From Terribium retamae (GTDB lineage Bacteria > Pseudomonadota > Alphaproteobacteria > Rhizobiales > Rhizobiaceae): 64,000 bases of DNA. The notes under the pieces were generated by a model. The model was not told the DNA's origin. It saw only the letters and a program-made list of their open reading frames with translations, and searched no databases. Location of the stretch: the NCBI RefSeq assembly GCF_022347545.1, contig NZ_JAKREW010000025.1, forward strand, positions 20,048-84,047, read 5' to 3'. This document shows positions 25,313 through 36,853 of this stretch, in pieces. The first letter of the stretch is position 1; each line of letters begins with the position of its first letter. The position numbers and the translations under genes are program-made.

Positions 25313-26695
25313 ATGCGCGTCATAGGCAAAATCCTGAAATGGCTGCTGGGGCTGATCGTCGTCGCTGTTGTCGGCGTCATGATCTGGCTATGGATGGCGC
25401 CGCCGGCTCTCATCCGCGTTGCCGCCAACTACACAGCCAAGATCGTGTGTTCGAATGTTTTCCTGGCGGGGCGAGAGGCGGAGCAGGTGCTGGCAGTGGA
25501 CGTGCAGGCTCCAGGTCATCCGATCTTGAAGCTGATGACGCTCGATGTCGACAAGGACGCCGGTACCGTAAGTGCGGGTTTGTTCGGCATCTTCGGCAAG
25601 GGTACGGCAGTGCTGCGACCGGGACTCGGCTGTGCAAATGTGCCAGATGGCGATGTGACCGCGGCCAAGACGATTTCGACCGACCTTTTCGTTCCGCCTG
25701 TGGTGCCGGATGTGCTGTGGCCAGAAGGGAGCCGCGCCGAGCCCTCGCAGGATCCTGAAATCGTCAAGATACTCGACGATGCCTTGCTGACCGGTCCCGG
25801 CATGCGTGCCGTGGTGGTGGTACAGAATGGCCGCATCGTGGGCGAACGCTACGGCGAGGGTTTCTCGGACAAGACGCCGTTGCTCGGCTGGTCGATGACC
25901 AAATCGGTCAATGCCGCGATCGTCGGTACATTGGTCAAGGAAGGCAAGCTTGCCATCGCCGATCAAGGGCTATTCCCGGACTGGAAGGCCGACAAGCGCT
26001 CGGCCATCACGCTGGCCGACATGATGGCGATGTCGAGCGGGTTGGAATTCAACGAGGATTATGGCGACGTCACTGACGTCACCCGCATGCTTTACCTGGA
26101 GCCTGATATGGCCGCCTTTGCCTCGGCAAAGCAGCTGTCGGGCGAACCCGGCAAGGCTTACTCCTACTCCAGCGGCACGGCGGTGATGCTGTCGCGCATC
26201 TGGCAGAACACTTTCGCCGATCCCAAGCAGGCGTTGACCTGGCCGCGGCTGAAACTGTTCGAACCGGTCGGCATGACCAGCGCCGTAATGGAGACCGACG
26301 AACAGGGCACCTTCGTCGGCTCGTCCTACCTCTATGCCACTGCGCGTGACTGGGCCCGCTTCGGCCAGTTCCTGTTGCAGGACGGAGCGTGGAACGGCCA
26401 GGAAATCCTGCCGGCAGGGTTCGTATCCTGGATGCGAGAGCCTGCGCCGGCGTCCAACAACGTCTATACCCGCGGGCAACTTTGGATCGAGGCTCCCGGC
26501 AATGAGCACGATCCCGGTGCCACAGCCAAGGCTGGCGTGCCGACGGACGCCTATTGGCTGGAAGGGCATGACGGCCAGACGGTTGCTATCATCCCATCGC
26601 AGAAACTCGTTATCGTGCGACTGGGGCTGACACCTTTCAAACTCGGCTATCGTCCGCAGAATCTGGTTGCGGCATTGGCGAAGGCATTGAAGTAG
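25313..26695 (+). CDS. Membrane-anchored serine hydrolase, beta-lactamase class C-like
   Basis: A 460-residue protein with an N-terminal membrane anchor (LKWLLGLIVVAVVGVMIWLW) and a periplasmic serine beta-lactamase/esterase-like domain from about residue 170. The SxxK motif is in WSMTKSVNAA, the Tyr motif in YSYSSGTAVML, and the third element is GHDGQTV near the C-terminus in place of KTG. Such proteins are usually carboxylesterases, D-aminopeptidases or penicillin-recognising hydrolases rather than true beta-lactamases. ATG at 25313 follows GGGGAGG by about 7 bases; the frame is open for 52 codons upstream, without a ribosome site there. Followed by a palindromic repeat. Confidence 0.85.
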   Translation: MRVIGKILKWLLGLIVVAVVGVMIWLWMAPPALIRVAANYTAKIVCSNVFLAGREAEQVLAVDVQAPGHPILKLMTLDVDKDAGTVSAGLFGIFGKGTAVLRPGLGCANVPDGDVTAAKTISTDLFVPPVVPDVLWPEGSRAEPSQDPEIVKILDDALLTGPGMRAVVVVQNGRIVGERYGEGFSDKTPLLGWSMTKSVNAAIVGTLVKEGKLAIADQGLFPDWKADKRSAITLADMMAMSSGLEFNEDYGDVTDVTRMLYLEPDMAAFASAKQLSGEPGKAYSYSSGTAVMLSRIWQNTFADPKQALTWPRLKLFEPVGMTSAVMETDEQGTFVGSSYLYATARDWARFGQFLLQDGAWNGQEILPAGFVSWMREPAPASNNVYTRGQLWIEAPGNEHDPGATAKAGVPTDAYWLEGHDGQTVAIIPSQKLVIVRLGLTPFKLGYRPQNLVAALAKALK

Positions 26696-26706
26696 GGCGA
26701 GCTAAA

Positions 26707-26795
26707 GCAATTCCGGGAAATTGTGCAACGGTTCCCGTCCGGAATTGCGTGAGACCGGAGTTAGAGCGTTTCCGTGGAACACGGAAACGCTCTAA
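26707..26795. repeat. Bipartite intergenic palindrome, copy 1
   Basis: Unit A: GCAATTCCGG (26707-26716) and CCGGAATTGC (26739-26748). Unit B: TTAGAGCGTTTCCGTG (26761-26776) and CACGGAAACGCTCTAA (26780-26795), perfect 16-bp arms with a three-base loop. Unit B overlaps the btaB stop codon. Same A-B architecture as the copies near 39.9 kb and 55.6 kb. Confidence 0.85.
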
Positions 26796-27451
26796 CGGCG
26801 TACCACGGCCAGCCAGGCGTAGCCGCGATAAAGCCTTTCGAATGAGAGGCTTGCGCCGGATCTGGCGGATTCCGATTCAAGCACTTCGCGCAACGATTCA
26901 CGCGGACTGACGTGGAATTTTCTCAGCCAAGCGCTCAGCAGCGAGCGGAACCAGTTCGGCAGGCGCTCTTGCTGGCCAAAGTCGACGACATGAAGCGAGC
27001 CGCCCGGCGCCAGCGCGGCGAGGCCGGCAGCCACAGTCTTTTCCCAGCCCGGGATCATCGAAAGGGAATAGGAAACGAAGATGCGGTCGAAGTGAGCGAC
27101 ACCGAAGAGTGCCAGGGCGTCAAAGTCGGTTGCGTCTGCGCGGGCGAGGCTGGTCCTGCCGGCAATGCCTTCGCGAGCGATCGCGGCCCGAGCGCTCACA
27201 AGCATCTCGGCAGAGATGTCGAGGCCATAGAGGCGGGCATCGGGGTAGCGCCGCGCGGTCAGCGCCAGATTGCGGCCGGTGCCGCAGCCGAGTTCCAGAA
27301 CAGAGCCGCCGGCCGGGATATCGAGGCCTGAAATCAGCTTGTCGCGACCGAGCAGGTAATATTTGCGGGTCAGGTCGTAGACGTGCCGCTGCCAGCGGTA
27401 AACGCCGTCCATCAAAGCGGCATGATTTGCCGGCAGGCCCTGGGCACTCAT
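26792..27451 (-). CDS. btaB: Diacylglycerylhomoserine N-methyltransferase BtaB
   Basis: SAM-dependent methyltransferase of 219 residues that adds three methyl groups to diacylglycerylhomoserine to make the betaine lipid DGTS, a phosphorus-free replacement for phospholipids. Motif I is SVLELGCGTGRNLAL, with the acidic LYGLDISAEML, FVSYSLSMIPGW and GGSLHVVDFGQQ. The frame is open far upstream, but ATG at 27451 overlaps the btaA stop by one base (TGATG) and matches the BtaB start. It is coupled to btaA and under its Pho-box promoter. The stop codon lies inside a palindromic repeat. Confidence 0.9.
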   Translation of the reverse strand: MSAQGLPANHAALMDGVYRWQRHVYDLTRKYYLLGRDKLISGLDIPAGGSVLELGCGTGRNLALTARRYPDARLYGLDISAEMLVSARAAIAREGIAGRTSLARADATDFDALALFGVAHFDRIFVSYSLSMIPGWEKTVAAGLAALAPGGSLHVVDFGQQERLPNWFRSLLSAWLRKFHVSPRESLREVLESESARSGASLSFERLYRGYAWLAVVRR

Positions 27452-28695
27452 CAGCCGCGCTTCACATAAAGGTGGAAGCCGCCATAGATCGCCGAACGGT
27501 CGCGTGCAGAATAGTCGCGTGAAGCGTCTTTCTCGTAGAGCCACTGGTCGAGCAGCGAAGGCGAGACACGGCCCGGTAACAAGCTCGGCTCGGCGGCGGT
27601 GCGGAAAATAACACGTGCACCGGGTGCTGCGCTGCGTGTGATCTCCGTCCAAAGCGCGTTCAACTGATCGTCGGTCATCCAGTCCTGTGCATCGAGTAGG
27701 ATGAAACGGTCTACGGTGCCGGCATCCTTGCCGGCCAGGAATTCGATCATGTTGGCGTGGTTGATGGTGACGCGATCGACATTGGCCTTGAGGACCGGGT
27801 GGTTATCTTTCTCTAGATAGGCGGGAAGGGCGGCTTCACCCGGATTGGGGTAACGCCGCGCAAAAGCCTGCCAGGCGAAGTAGTTGTCTTTCAACGGAAA
27901 GTCGCAGGCGAGCTTCTCAAGACGGGCCTTCAGCACGCTGGCCATCGAACCGTCACCGGAGGTGATCAGTGAATCATATTGCGCCGGCGGGATGCCCAGC
28001 CCGAACAGCGAAGCCTTCCGCGACGTGGCCCAACGCAGGAGCTTGCGGTCGAACACCGGCGCCAGTTTCTCGTCGAAAAAACGCCGCTGCTCGGCGAGAT
28101 CCCTGGCAGCCATGATGCCGGTCGGGTTGACGCCGAAAAGGCGTCCGGTCCGATGCCCGGCGGCGATGAACAGGCCAAGCAGGCCGGTACGATAGAAGTT
28201 GCGATCGAACACCTCGATGCGACGGCGGCCGCGCCAGTTGCGCTTTTCCCAGTAGTGGCGGCTGACCGGATCGAGATTGGGGGCGATGAAGCGATCGTAG
28301 GCGGCTGAATTGTGCTCGACGCCGGCTGCGCCAAAGAAGCGGAACAGATCGGCCTGGCTCGGCAGATGGCGTACGGCCGCAAGTTTCATACGGTTCAGCG
28401 CGATATGGGCGGCGTTGAGGTCGACAGCGTCGATCCTTGCCGGAGAGCGGGTGAGATAGGCGAGGATATTGCAGCCGCCGGATGCGATGGTGACGACGCG
28501 GTGATCTTCACCCAGCTGCATCGCTTCCATGTCGATCTCAGGATCTTCCCAGATCTGCGGATAGACGAGACCCGAAAAAAGCAGGGCGAACAGCCGTTCC
28601 GAGATGCCTGCCTTGGAGAAAGCTCGGTTCTGGTAGACCGCTTTTCCCACTTCCTTGCCGCGCCTGAAAACCAGTTCCGCAGAGACGTCCGACAT
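27451..28695 (-). CDS. btaA: SAM:diacylglycerol 3-amino-3-carboxypropyltransferase BtaA
   Basis: First enzyme of DGTS synthesis, 414 residues: transfers the 3-amino-3-carboxypropyl group of SAM to diacylglycerol. Family (DUF3419) features: FSGLVYPQIWEDPEIDMEAMQLGEDHRVVTIASGGCNILAYLTRSP near residues 40-84, DAVDLNAAHIALNRMKLAA, and FILLDAQDWMTDDQLNALWTEI in the C-terminal half. No transmembrane segment is obvious; it acts at the inner membrane. btaB follows as a one-base overlap. A match to the Pho box lies 50 bp upstream of the start, so phosphate starvation should induce it. Confidence 0.92.
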   Translation of the reverse strand: MSDVSAELVFRRGKEVGKAVYQNRAFSKAGISERLFALLFSGLVYPQIWEDPEIDMEAMQLGEDHRVVTIASGGCNILAYLTRSPARIDAVDLNAAHIALNRMKLAAVRHLPSQADLFRFFGAAGVEHNSAAYDRFIAPNLDPVSRHYWEKRNWRGRRRIEVFDRNFYRTGLLGLFIAAGHRTGRLFGVNPTGIMAARDLAEQRRFFDEKLAPVFDRKLLRWATSRKASLFGLGIPPAQYDSLITSGDGSMASVLKARLEKLACDFPLKDNYFAWQAFARRYPNPGEAALPAYLEKDNHPVLKANVDRVTINHANMIEFLAGKDAGTVDRFILLDAQDWMTDDQLNALWTEITRSAAPGARVIFRTAAEPSLLPGRVSPSLLDQWLYEKDASRDYSARDRSAIYGGFHLYVKRG

Positions 28696-28744
28696 GGCAA
28701 GGCGATTCCCCGTTTACGTTGGGCGAAGCGCGTAGCGCAGCGTC

Positions 28745-28762
28745 ATGACAGTGCGGTGACAG
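28745..28762 (-). promoter_or_regulatory. Pho box upstream of btaAB
   Basis: On the minus strand CTGTCAC-CGCA-CTGTCAT (complement of 28745-28762) fits the consensus Pho box, two 7-bp CTGTCAT repeats with a 4-bp spacer. It lies 50 bp before the btaA start codon. Confidence 0.85.
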
Positions 28763-28780
28763 CAGCGGTTGATGAAGGAG

Positions 28781-32431
<3,651 letters not shown>

Positions 32432-32610
32432 CGATCATCCTTTCGATGCGGTGTCTTTCCTGTTAGTGCCGAAGGTCGAGGCCGGCAACGGCTCAATGCG
32501 GTCGGAACGCTGTTACAGGCCGACACGCAATGTGACGAAACTGTTGTCCGGTTGCTGCATTTCCTTTGTGCCGCCCTTCACAGGGGGTGAAGTTGCGAAG
32601 GAGAATAGCG

Positions 32611-32829
32611 ATGAAAAAACTCGTTCTGGCCTCGGTTTCCGCGCTGCTTTTGCTTGGCGTTGCTGCCTGCAGTGAAAATAAAGGCGGGGGTACCGGAGGC
32701 ACCGACAACACCACGACGCAAGCGACACCGCCAGCCTCTGAGCCGATGAAACCGGCTACGCCTGAGGCACAGCCGCCGGCCGATACCACGAAGCCGGCAC
32801 AGCCGAATTCCACGGCGCCGGCGCAATAA
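32611..32829 (+). CDS. Small Thr/Pro-rich lipoprotein
   Basis: A 72-residue predicted outer-membrane or inner-membrane lipoprotein. The signal MKKLVLASVSALLLLGVAAC ends in a lipobox VAAC, and the mature part is low-complexity, rich in Thr, Pro and Ala (GGGTGGTDNTTTQATPPAS, AEAQPPADTT-like), typical of unstructured surface lipoproteins. GAAGGAGAATAGCG precedes the ATG at 32611. No functional domain is seen; the gene is followed by a strong terminator. Confidence 0.8.
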   Translation: MKKLVLASVSALLLLGVAACSENKGGGTGGTDNTTTQATPPASEPMKPATPEAQPPADTTKPAQPNSTAPAQ

Positions 32830-32868
32830 CACGGCTGCACTAGGGCTGCGGCGTCAGTCCATGAATCG

Positions 32869-32896
32869 GAAAGGCCGGGGCAAGCCCCGGCCTTTC
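32869..32896. terminator. Bidirectional terminator between lipoprotein and MFS genes
   Basis: GAAAGGCCGGGGC and GCCCCGGCCTTTC form a 13-bp stem around a two-base loop, with T-rich ends on both strands. It lies between two convergent genes. Confidence 0.85.
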
Positions 32897-32933
32897 TTCG
32901 TTGAAGCATTCGCTTTTTCGTTGAAGCATTCGC
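32897..32933. repeat. 17-bp direct repeat beside terminator
   Basis: TTCGTTGAAGCATTCGC at 32897-32913 is repeated exactly at 32917-32933, a 20-bp period with TTT between. It lies at the end of the MFS gene, whose stop codon is at 32937. Confidence 0.75.
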
Positions 32934-32936
32934 AGC

Positions 32937-34175
32937 CTAAGTCGCCACCGGCTGTTGGCGCTGTGCCGACGTGAAGGGTGGGAAAGCAAGTGCGATCAGG
33001 AACGCCGCGATACCGATGATCGACGAGCCGATGAAGAGCCAGTCATAGACGTCGAAACGGTCAAAGATCCAGCCGCCAGCCATTGGACCGAGCGCCATGC
33101 CGAAGCTGGAAGCCATGGTGAGGGCGCCTAGTACGGATCCCATGACCTGCTGGCCGAAATATTCCCGCGCCAGAACTGCATAGAGCGGCATCACCCCGCC
33201 ATAGGCTGCGCCGAAGATGACGGCGAGCATATAGAAGGTGGTGAGTGCATTGGCGGAGAGGTAAGCCGCAATCACGAGAGCCTGGACGAGCAGGCCCACG
33301 ACCAATGCGCGTTTCGCACCGAAACGGTCGGCCGCGACGCCAAACAAGAGACGACCGCCGAGGCCTGCGATGCCTTCGACGCTATAGATGCTGACGGCGG
33401 CCATCGCGGAAATTCCACAGGTAATGGCGTAGCTCATGATGTGGAAGATCGGGCCCGAATGCGCTGCGCAGCATAAGAAATAGGCGCCGGCCAGAAGTGC
33501 GAACTGCGGTGATCGAAAGGCCTTCGACAGCTGGTTTTCACTCAGGCCGACAGAAACCGACGCGCCACCTGCCGAGACCGATTTGCTGGACGGTGCTGGC
33601 TTGGCATTTCTGACAAAGAGCGCTGCAGGAAGAAGGATCACGCTAGCGAGCAACCCGATCGTCATCATTGCGGTTCGCCAATCGTAGTTGGAGAGCAGCC
33701 ATGCCGCGAAAGGCGATATGGTGGCGGGCGCTACGCCGACACCCGCGGAAACCAAGGAAACCGCGAGACCGCGATGTTTGTCGAACCAGCCGGTCACCGC
33801 CGCCATCATAGGCGCGAAGAAGGCGCCTCCTGCCAAACCGACGCCGATGCCGTAAGCAAGCTGGAACGCGAGCAGGCTCGTTGTGCGGCTGGCTAGGACC
33901 AGGACGACGCCGAGCAGGACGGAGCCGATCAGTACCACGGGGCGAGCACCGAAACGGTCGGAGAGCGTGCCCCAGCCGAAGCTGGAAGCCCCCATCACCA
34001 GGAAATTGAGCGTCATCGCGCTGGAAATGCCGGTACGGGACCATCCGGTTGCGGAGGAGATGTGCGGCATGAACACGGCCAGCGAAAACATAGCGCCGAT
34101 GGTCACGCAGGTCATCAGTGCACCGATTGCAACGATGAACCATCGATATGCATTTTGTGTCTCGGGTGTAGACAT
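32937..34175 (-). CDS. MFS transporter (oxalate/formate-antiporter-like)
   Basis: Inner-membrane major facilitator of 412 residues with about 12 hydrophobic spans. The first helices read AYRWFIVAIGALMTCVTIGAMFSLAVFMP; the cytoplasmic loop 2-3 motif appears as GTLSDRFGARPVVLIG, and a repeat of it, VAADRFGAKRALVVG, opens the second half. AGGAFFAPMMAAVTGWFDKHRGLAVS resembles monocarboxylate and oxalate/formate carriers. Substrate unknown. It starts at ATG 34175 and is followed in the same direction by, and 78 bp downstream of, the AHSA1 gene. Confidence 0.85.
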   Translation of the reverse strand: MSTPETQNAYRWFIVAIGALMTCVTIGAMFSLAVFMPHISSATGWSRTGISSAMTLNFLVMGASSFGWGTLSDRFGARPVVLIGSVLLGVVLVLASRTTSLLAFQLAYGIGVGLAGGAFFAPMMAAVTGWFDKHRGLAVSLVSAGVGVAPATISPFAAWLLSNYDWRTAMMTIGLLASVILLPAALFVRNAKPAPSSKSVSAGGASVSVGLSENQLSKAFRSPQFALLAGAYFLCCAAHSGPIFHIMSYAITCGISAMAAVSIYSVEGIAGLGGRLLFGVAADRFGAKRALVVGLLVQALVIAAYLSANALTTFYMLAVIFGAAYGGVMPLYAVLAREYFGQQVMGSVLGALTMASSFGMALGPMAGGWIFDRFDVYDWLFIGSSIIGIAAFLIALAFPPFTSAQRQQPVAT

Positions 34176-34253
34176 TGAAATTTCCTACAGGGAATGCGGG
34201 GACAGCCGGCCGCGTGAATGGAGACGCCGAGCCGCGCTTGAACTTCTGCGTGC

Positions 34254-34700
34254 CTATTCAGCGGTGTAGGATCGCGCTTTGCCTGTTTCGATCAACTCGC
34301 GCAGATGGTTGTTGATGAGGCTGGTCCAGGCTTCGTTGCAAAGATCGTAACATTCGGCTCCCGGAACCAGGCCGACATGGGTGAAGCGGATTTCCGTCTT
34401 GTCGCCTTTTCTGGAGATGTCGAATACGATCTCCGTGTCCTTCCACTCCTCTTGGTCCTCGAGGATCGTGATCTCGGAATCGAGTACATGCCAGACGACC
34501 TTACGGCCCGGGACGAGTTCCGTCGTTCTATGCCTGCTGTAGTGGATATCACCGTAGCGATAGGTCCACTCGCCGTTGAGGATGTCGGTTGAACCTTCGA
34601 TGTTCTTGCCCCACCAGTCACGTGGCCGGTTGATCGCTTCGAAGGCTTCGTTCGTGGACTGATCCACCAGGATCGTGGCGGTGATGTAGCCGTTGGTCAT
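34254..34700 (-). CDS. AHSA1/SRPBCC-type lipid- or ligand-binding protein
   Basis: A 148-residue START-like (SRPBCC) protein of the AHSA1 type. It begins NGYITATILVDQSTNEAFEAINRPRDWW, has an internal KVVWHVLDSE strand, and ends with a conserved TEIRFTHVGLVPGAECYDLCNEAWTSLINNHLRELIETG helix. AHSA1-type proteins bind hydrophobic ligands or co-chaperones. It is divergent, across 85 bp, from the two-winged-helix regulator, which may control it. Confidence 0.8.
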   Translation of the reverse strand: MTNGYITATILVDQSTNEAFEAINRPRDWWGKNIEGSTDILNGEWTYRYGDIHYSRHRTTELVPGRKVVWHVLDSEITILEDQEEWKDTEIVFDISRKGDKTEIRFTHVGLVPGAECYDLCNEAWTSLINNHLRELIETGKARSYTAE

Positions 34701-34785
34701 TGTGGTATTCCTCGTGCGTTGATGTCATTGCAGACCGTAGTGGCGGGAGCCGAAGGGCGAGAGTGACAAGTGTGACGGGATTCCG

Positions 34786-36006
34786 ATGGACTCACTGATC
34801 ACGGCTGCAGGACAGGCGCTTGCGCGCGGTGATCCCCTCGGCGCGCTGAAGCGGGTCGCCTTGCGCGACGATGCGGCCGCACTCGCGTTGCGCGGTATCG
34901 CGATGGCGCAACTCGGCGACCTCGTTCGCGCCAAGGCGCTTCTAAAGAGCGCAGCGCGTGCGTTCGGCCCGAAAGAAGCCGTGGCGCGCGCTCGCTGCAT
35001 TGTCGCTGAAGCCGAAATCGCGCTCGTCTCGCGCGATCTCACCTGGCCGGTCAAGGCGCTTGACAGTGCCCGCGTGACGCTGGAAGCGCATGGCGATCAC
35101 GCGAACGCCGCGCATGCGCGTACGCTTCAAATTCGACGTCTCCTGCTGATCGGTCGCCTCGACGAAGCTGAAAGCTTCATCGCAGACCTTGCTCCTACGC
35201 TCTTGCCGCCGCCCCTGCGGAGCACGCTTCAGCTTGCCGTTGCCGGGATTGCGATCCGGCGCCTGCACATCAAGGAAGCGCGCAGGGCGCTGATGCGGGC
35301 GTGGCAGGCTGCTCAACAAGCTGGGATCCCGGCGTTGGGAACAGAAGTGGAAAGTGCTGCGCTGGTGATCGACACCCCTGCCGCGCGTCTCATCATGAAA
35401 GGCAAGGCGCGCCCGCTGCTGCTCGAGGAAGTCGAGGAGCTGTTCACGACGGGGACATTCGTGGTGGATGCCTGTCGCAATGTGGTGCGGGGCGGAAACA
35501 CGGTGGTTTCTCTGGCGACACGGCCGGTGCTGCTCGCACTTGCCCGCACGCTGGCAGAAGCATGGCCCGGCGACGTCTCGCGGGAAAAGCTACTCTCCCG
35601 GGCCTTCGGCGCCAAACATGCGGACGAATCGCACAGGGCGCGGCTGAGGGTTGAAATTGGCCGGCTGCGCGCGGAACTGCGTGGACTTGCGGACATCAGC
35701 GCCACGAGCGGGGGGTTCAAGCTGGAGCCGCGTCGCAGGAGTGATGCTGTGGTGCTGGCGCCCTTGGTCGAGGAAGAACATGCGGCGGTACTTGCTTTCC
35801 TGGCTGATGGGGAGGCGTGGTCGAGTTCGGCACTGGCCATAGCATTGGATGCCAGCCCGCGTACGGTGCAGCGGGCGTTGGAACAGCTTTCGGCCGCCGG
35901 CAAGGTGCAGTCGTTCGGGCGCGGGCGAGCGCTGCGCTGGGTGACGCCATCGGTCCCGGGCTTCCCGACAACCTTGTTACTCCCCGGACCTCTGCCAAGC
36001 GGTTAG
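34786..36006 (+). CDS. TPR-like protein with two winged-helix DNA-binding domains
   Basis: A 406-residue predicted regulator. Residues about 1-210 are alpha-helical, TPR-like repeats (ALKRVALRDDAAALALRGIAMAQLGDLVRAKALLKSAARAF, IRRLLLIGRLDEAESFI). Residues about 225-325 read as an OmpR-type winged helix (TRPVLLALARTLAEAWPGDVSREKLLSRAFG, then HRARLRVEIGRLRAELRGL, and ISATSGGFKL). A second winged helix follows at about 335-390 (LADGEAWSSSALAIALDASPRTVQRALEQLSAAGKVQSFGRGRALRWV). No phosphoreceiver domain. It is divergent from the AHSA1 gene and 68 bp upstream of a beta-propeller gene in the same direction. Ligand unknown; the two DNA-binding domains are an uncommon arrangement. Confidence 0.75.
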   Translation: MDSLITAAGQALARGDPLGALKRVALRDDAAALALRGIAMAQLGDLVRAKALLKSAARAFGPKEAVARARCIVAEAEIALVSRDLTWPVKALDSARVTLEAHGDHANAAHARTLQIRRLLLIGRLDEAESFIADLAPTLLPPPLRSTLQLAVAGIAIRRLHIKEARRALMRAWQAAQQAGIPALGTEVESAALVIDTPAARLIMKGKARPLLLEEVEELFTTGTFVVDACRNVVRGGNTVVSLATRPVLLALARTLAEAWPGDVSREKLLSRAFGAKHADESHRARLRVEIGRLRAELRGLADISATSGGFKLEPRRRSDAVVLAPLVEEEHAAVLAFLADGEAWSSSALAIALDASPRTVQRALEQLSAAGKVQSFGRGRALRWVTPSVPGFPTTLLLPGPLPSG

Positions 36007-36074
36007 GCTCTTTGCCGATGACAACAGCTGCGCCGCATTGCGCGTGTGGCTCAACCCCAAGCAAGGATAGACCC

Positions 36075-36725
36075 ATGAAACCCACTCCAGCCGAGATCCT
36101 TCGCGAGTATGGTCCCTTTTCGAACGACGTTCATGGTGTGACCTTCGATGGCGAGAATGTGTGGTTCGCCACCGGCGACAAGCTGAATGCGCTCGATCCC
36201 AAAAGCGGCGAGCCTGTCCGTACGATCGACATGGTCGCTCATGCCGGGACTGCTTTCGACGGCGAAAACATCTACCAGATCGCCGAGGCTCAGATTCATA
36301 AGATCGACCCGAAAACCGGCAAGGTGCTCGCCACGATTCCGGCGCCCGGCAATGGTGGCGATTCCGGCATGGCCTGGGCGGAAGGCTCACTCTGGGTCGG
36401 GGAGTACCGTGCCCAGAAGATCCATCAGATCGACCCTGAAACCGGCAAAATCCTGCGTTCGATCGATTCCAACCGTTTCGTCACAGGCGTTACCTGGGTG
36501 GATGGCGAGCTTTGGCATGGAACCTGGCAGGGCGACGAAAGCGAGTTGCGACGCATCGATCCGCGCACCGGGGAGGTTTTGGAGGAGTTGACCATGCCGG
36601 ATGGAATGGGTGTCTCCGGACTCGAATCCGACGGCCACGACACGTTTTTCTGCGGTGGCGGCAAGAGCGGCAAACTCCGGGCCGTGCGACGGCCTCGTCG
36701 CGACATCGCGACACAGCAGGCTTGA
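36075..36725 (+). CDS. Vgb-like beta-propeller protein
   Basis: A 216-residue protein made of repeated beta-propeller blades of the streptogramin-lyase or glutaminyl-cyclase type. Repeats of about 45 residues are visible: DGENVWFATGDKLNALDPKSGEPV, DGENIYQIAEAQIHKIDPKTGKVL, EGSLWVGEYRAQKIHQIDPETGKIL and DGELWHGTWQGDESELRRIDPRTGEVL. It lacks a signal peptide. ATG at 36075 follows AAGGATAG by 6 bases; longer frames upstream lack a site. It is probably co-transcribed with the regulator before it. Substrate or partner unknown. Confidence 0.8.
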   Translation: MKPTPAEILREYGPFSNDVHGVTFDGENVWFATGDKLNALDPKSGEPVRTIDMVAHAGTAFDGENIYQIAEAQIHKIDPKTGKVLATIPAPGNGGDSGMAWAEGSLWVGEYRAQKIHQIDPETGKILRSIDSNRFVTGVTWVDGELWHGTWQGDESELRRIDPRTGEVLEELTMPDGMGVSGLESDGHDTFFCGGGKSGKLRAVRRPRRDIATQQA

Positions 36726-36762
36726 ACCGGCAACCTTTCGACCCTCGGCTCGTTTCTCCTTT

Positions 36763-36789
36763 GAACCAATCTATTGTGTCGATTGGTTC
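36763..36789. promoter_or_regulatory. Perfect 9-bp dyad downstream of propeller gene
   Basis: GAACCAATC (36763-36771), a 9-base spacer and GATTGGTTC (36781-36789). No T-run follows, so it could be an operator for the next gene (start 36854) or a structural transcript end. Confidence 0.5.
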
Positions 36790-36853
36790 CAGCGCGGGTA
36801 CGTAGCGCGATCATGCCTTGATAGCGCCACGTGCTTGGTTCTAAGAGGGGCGC

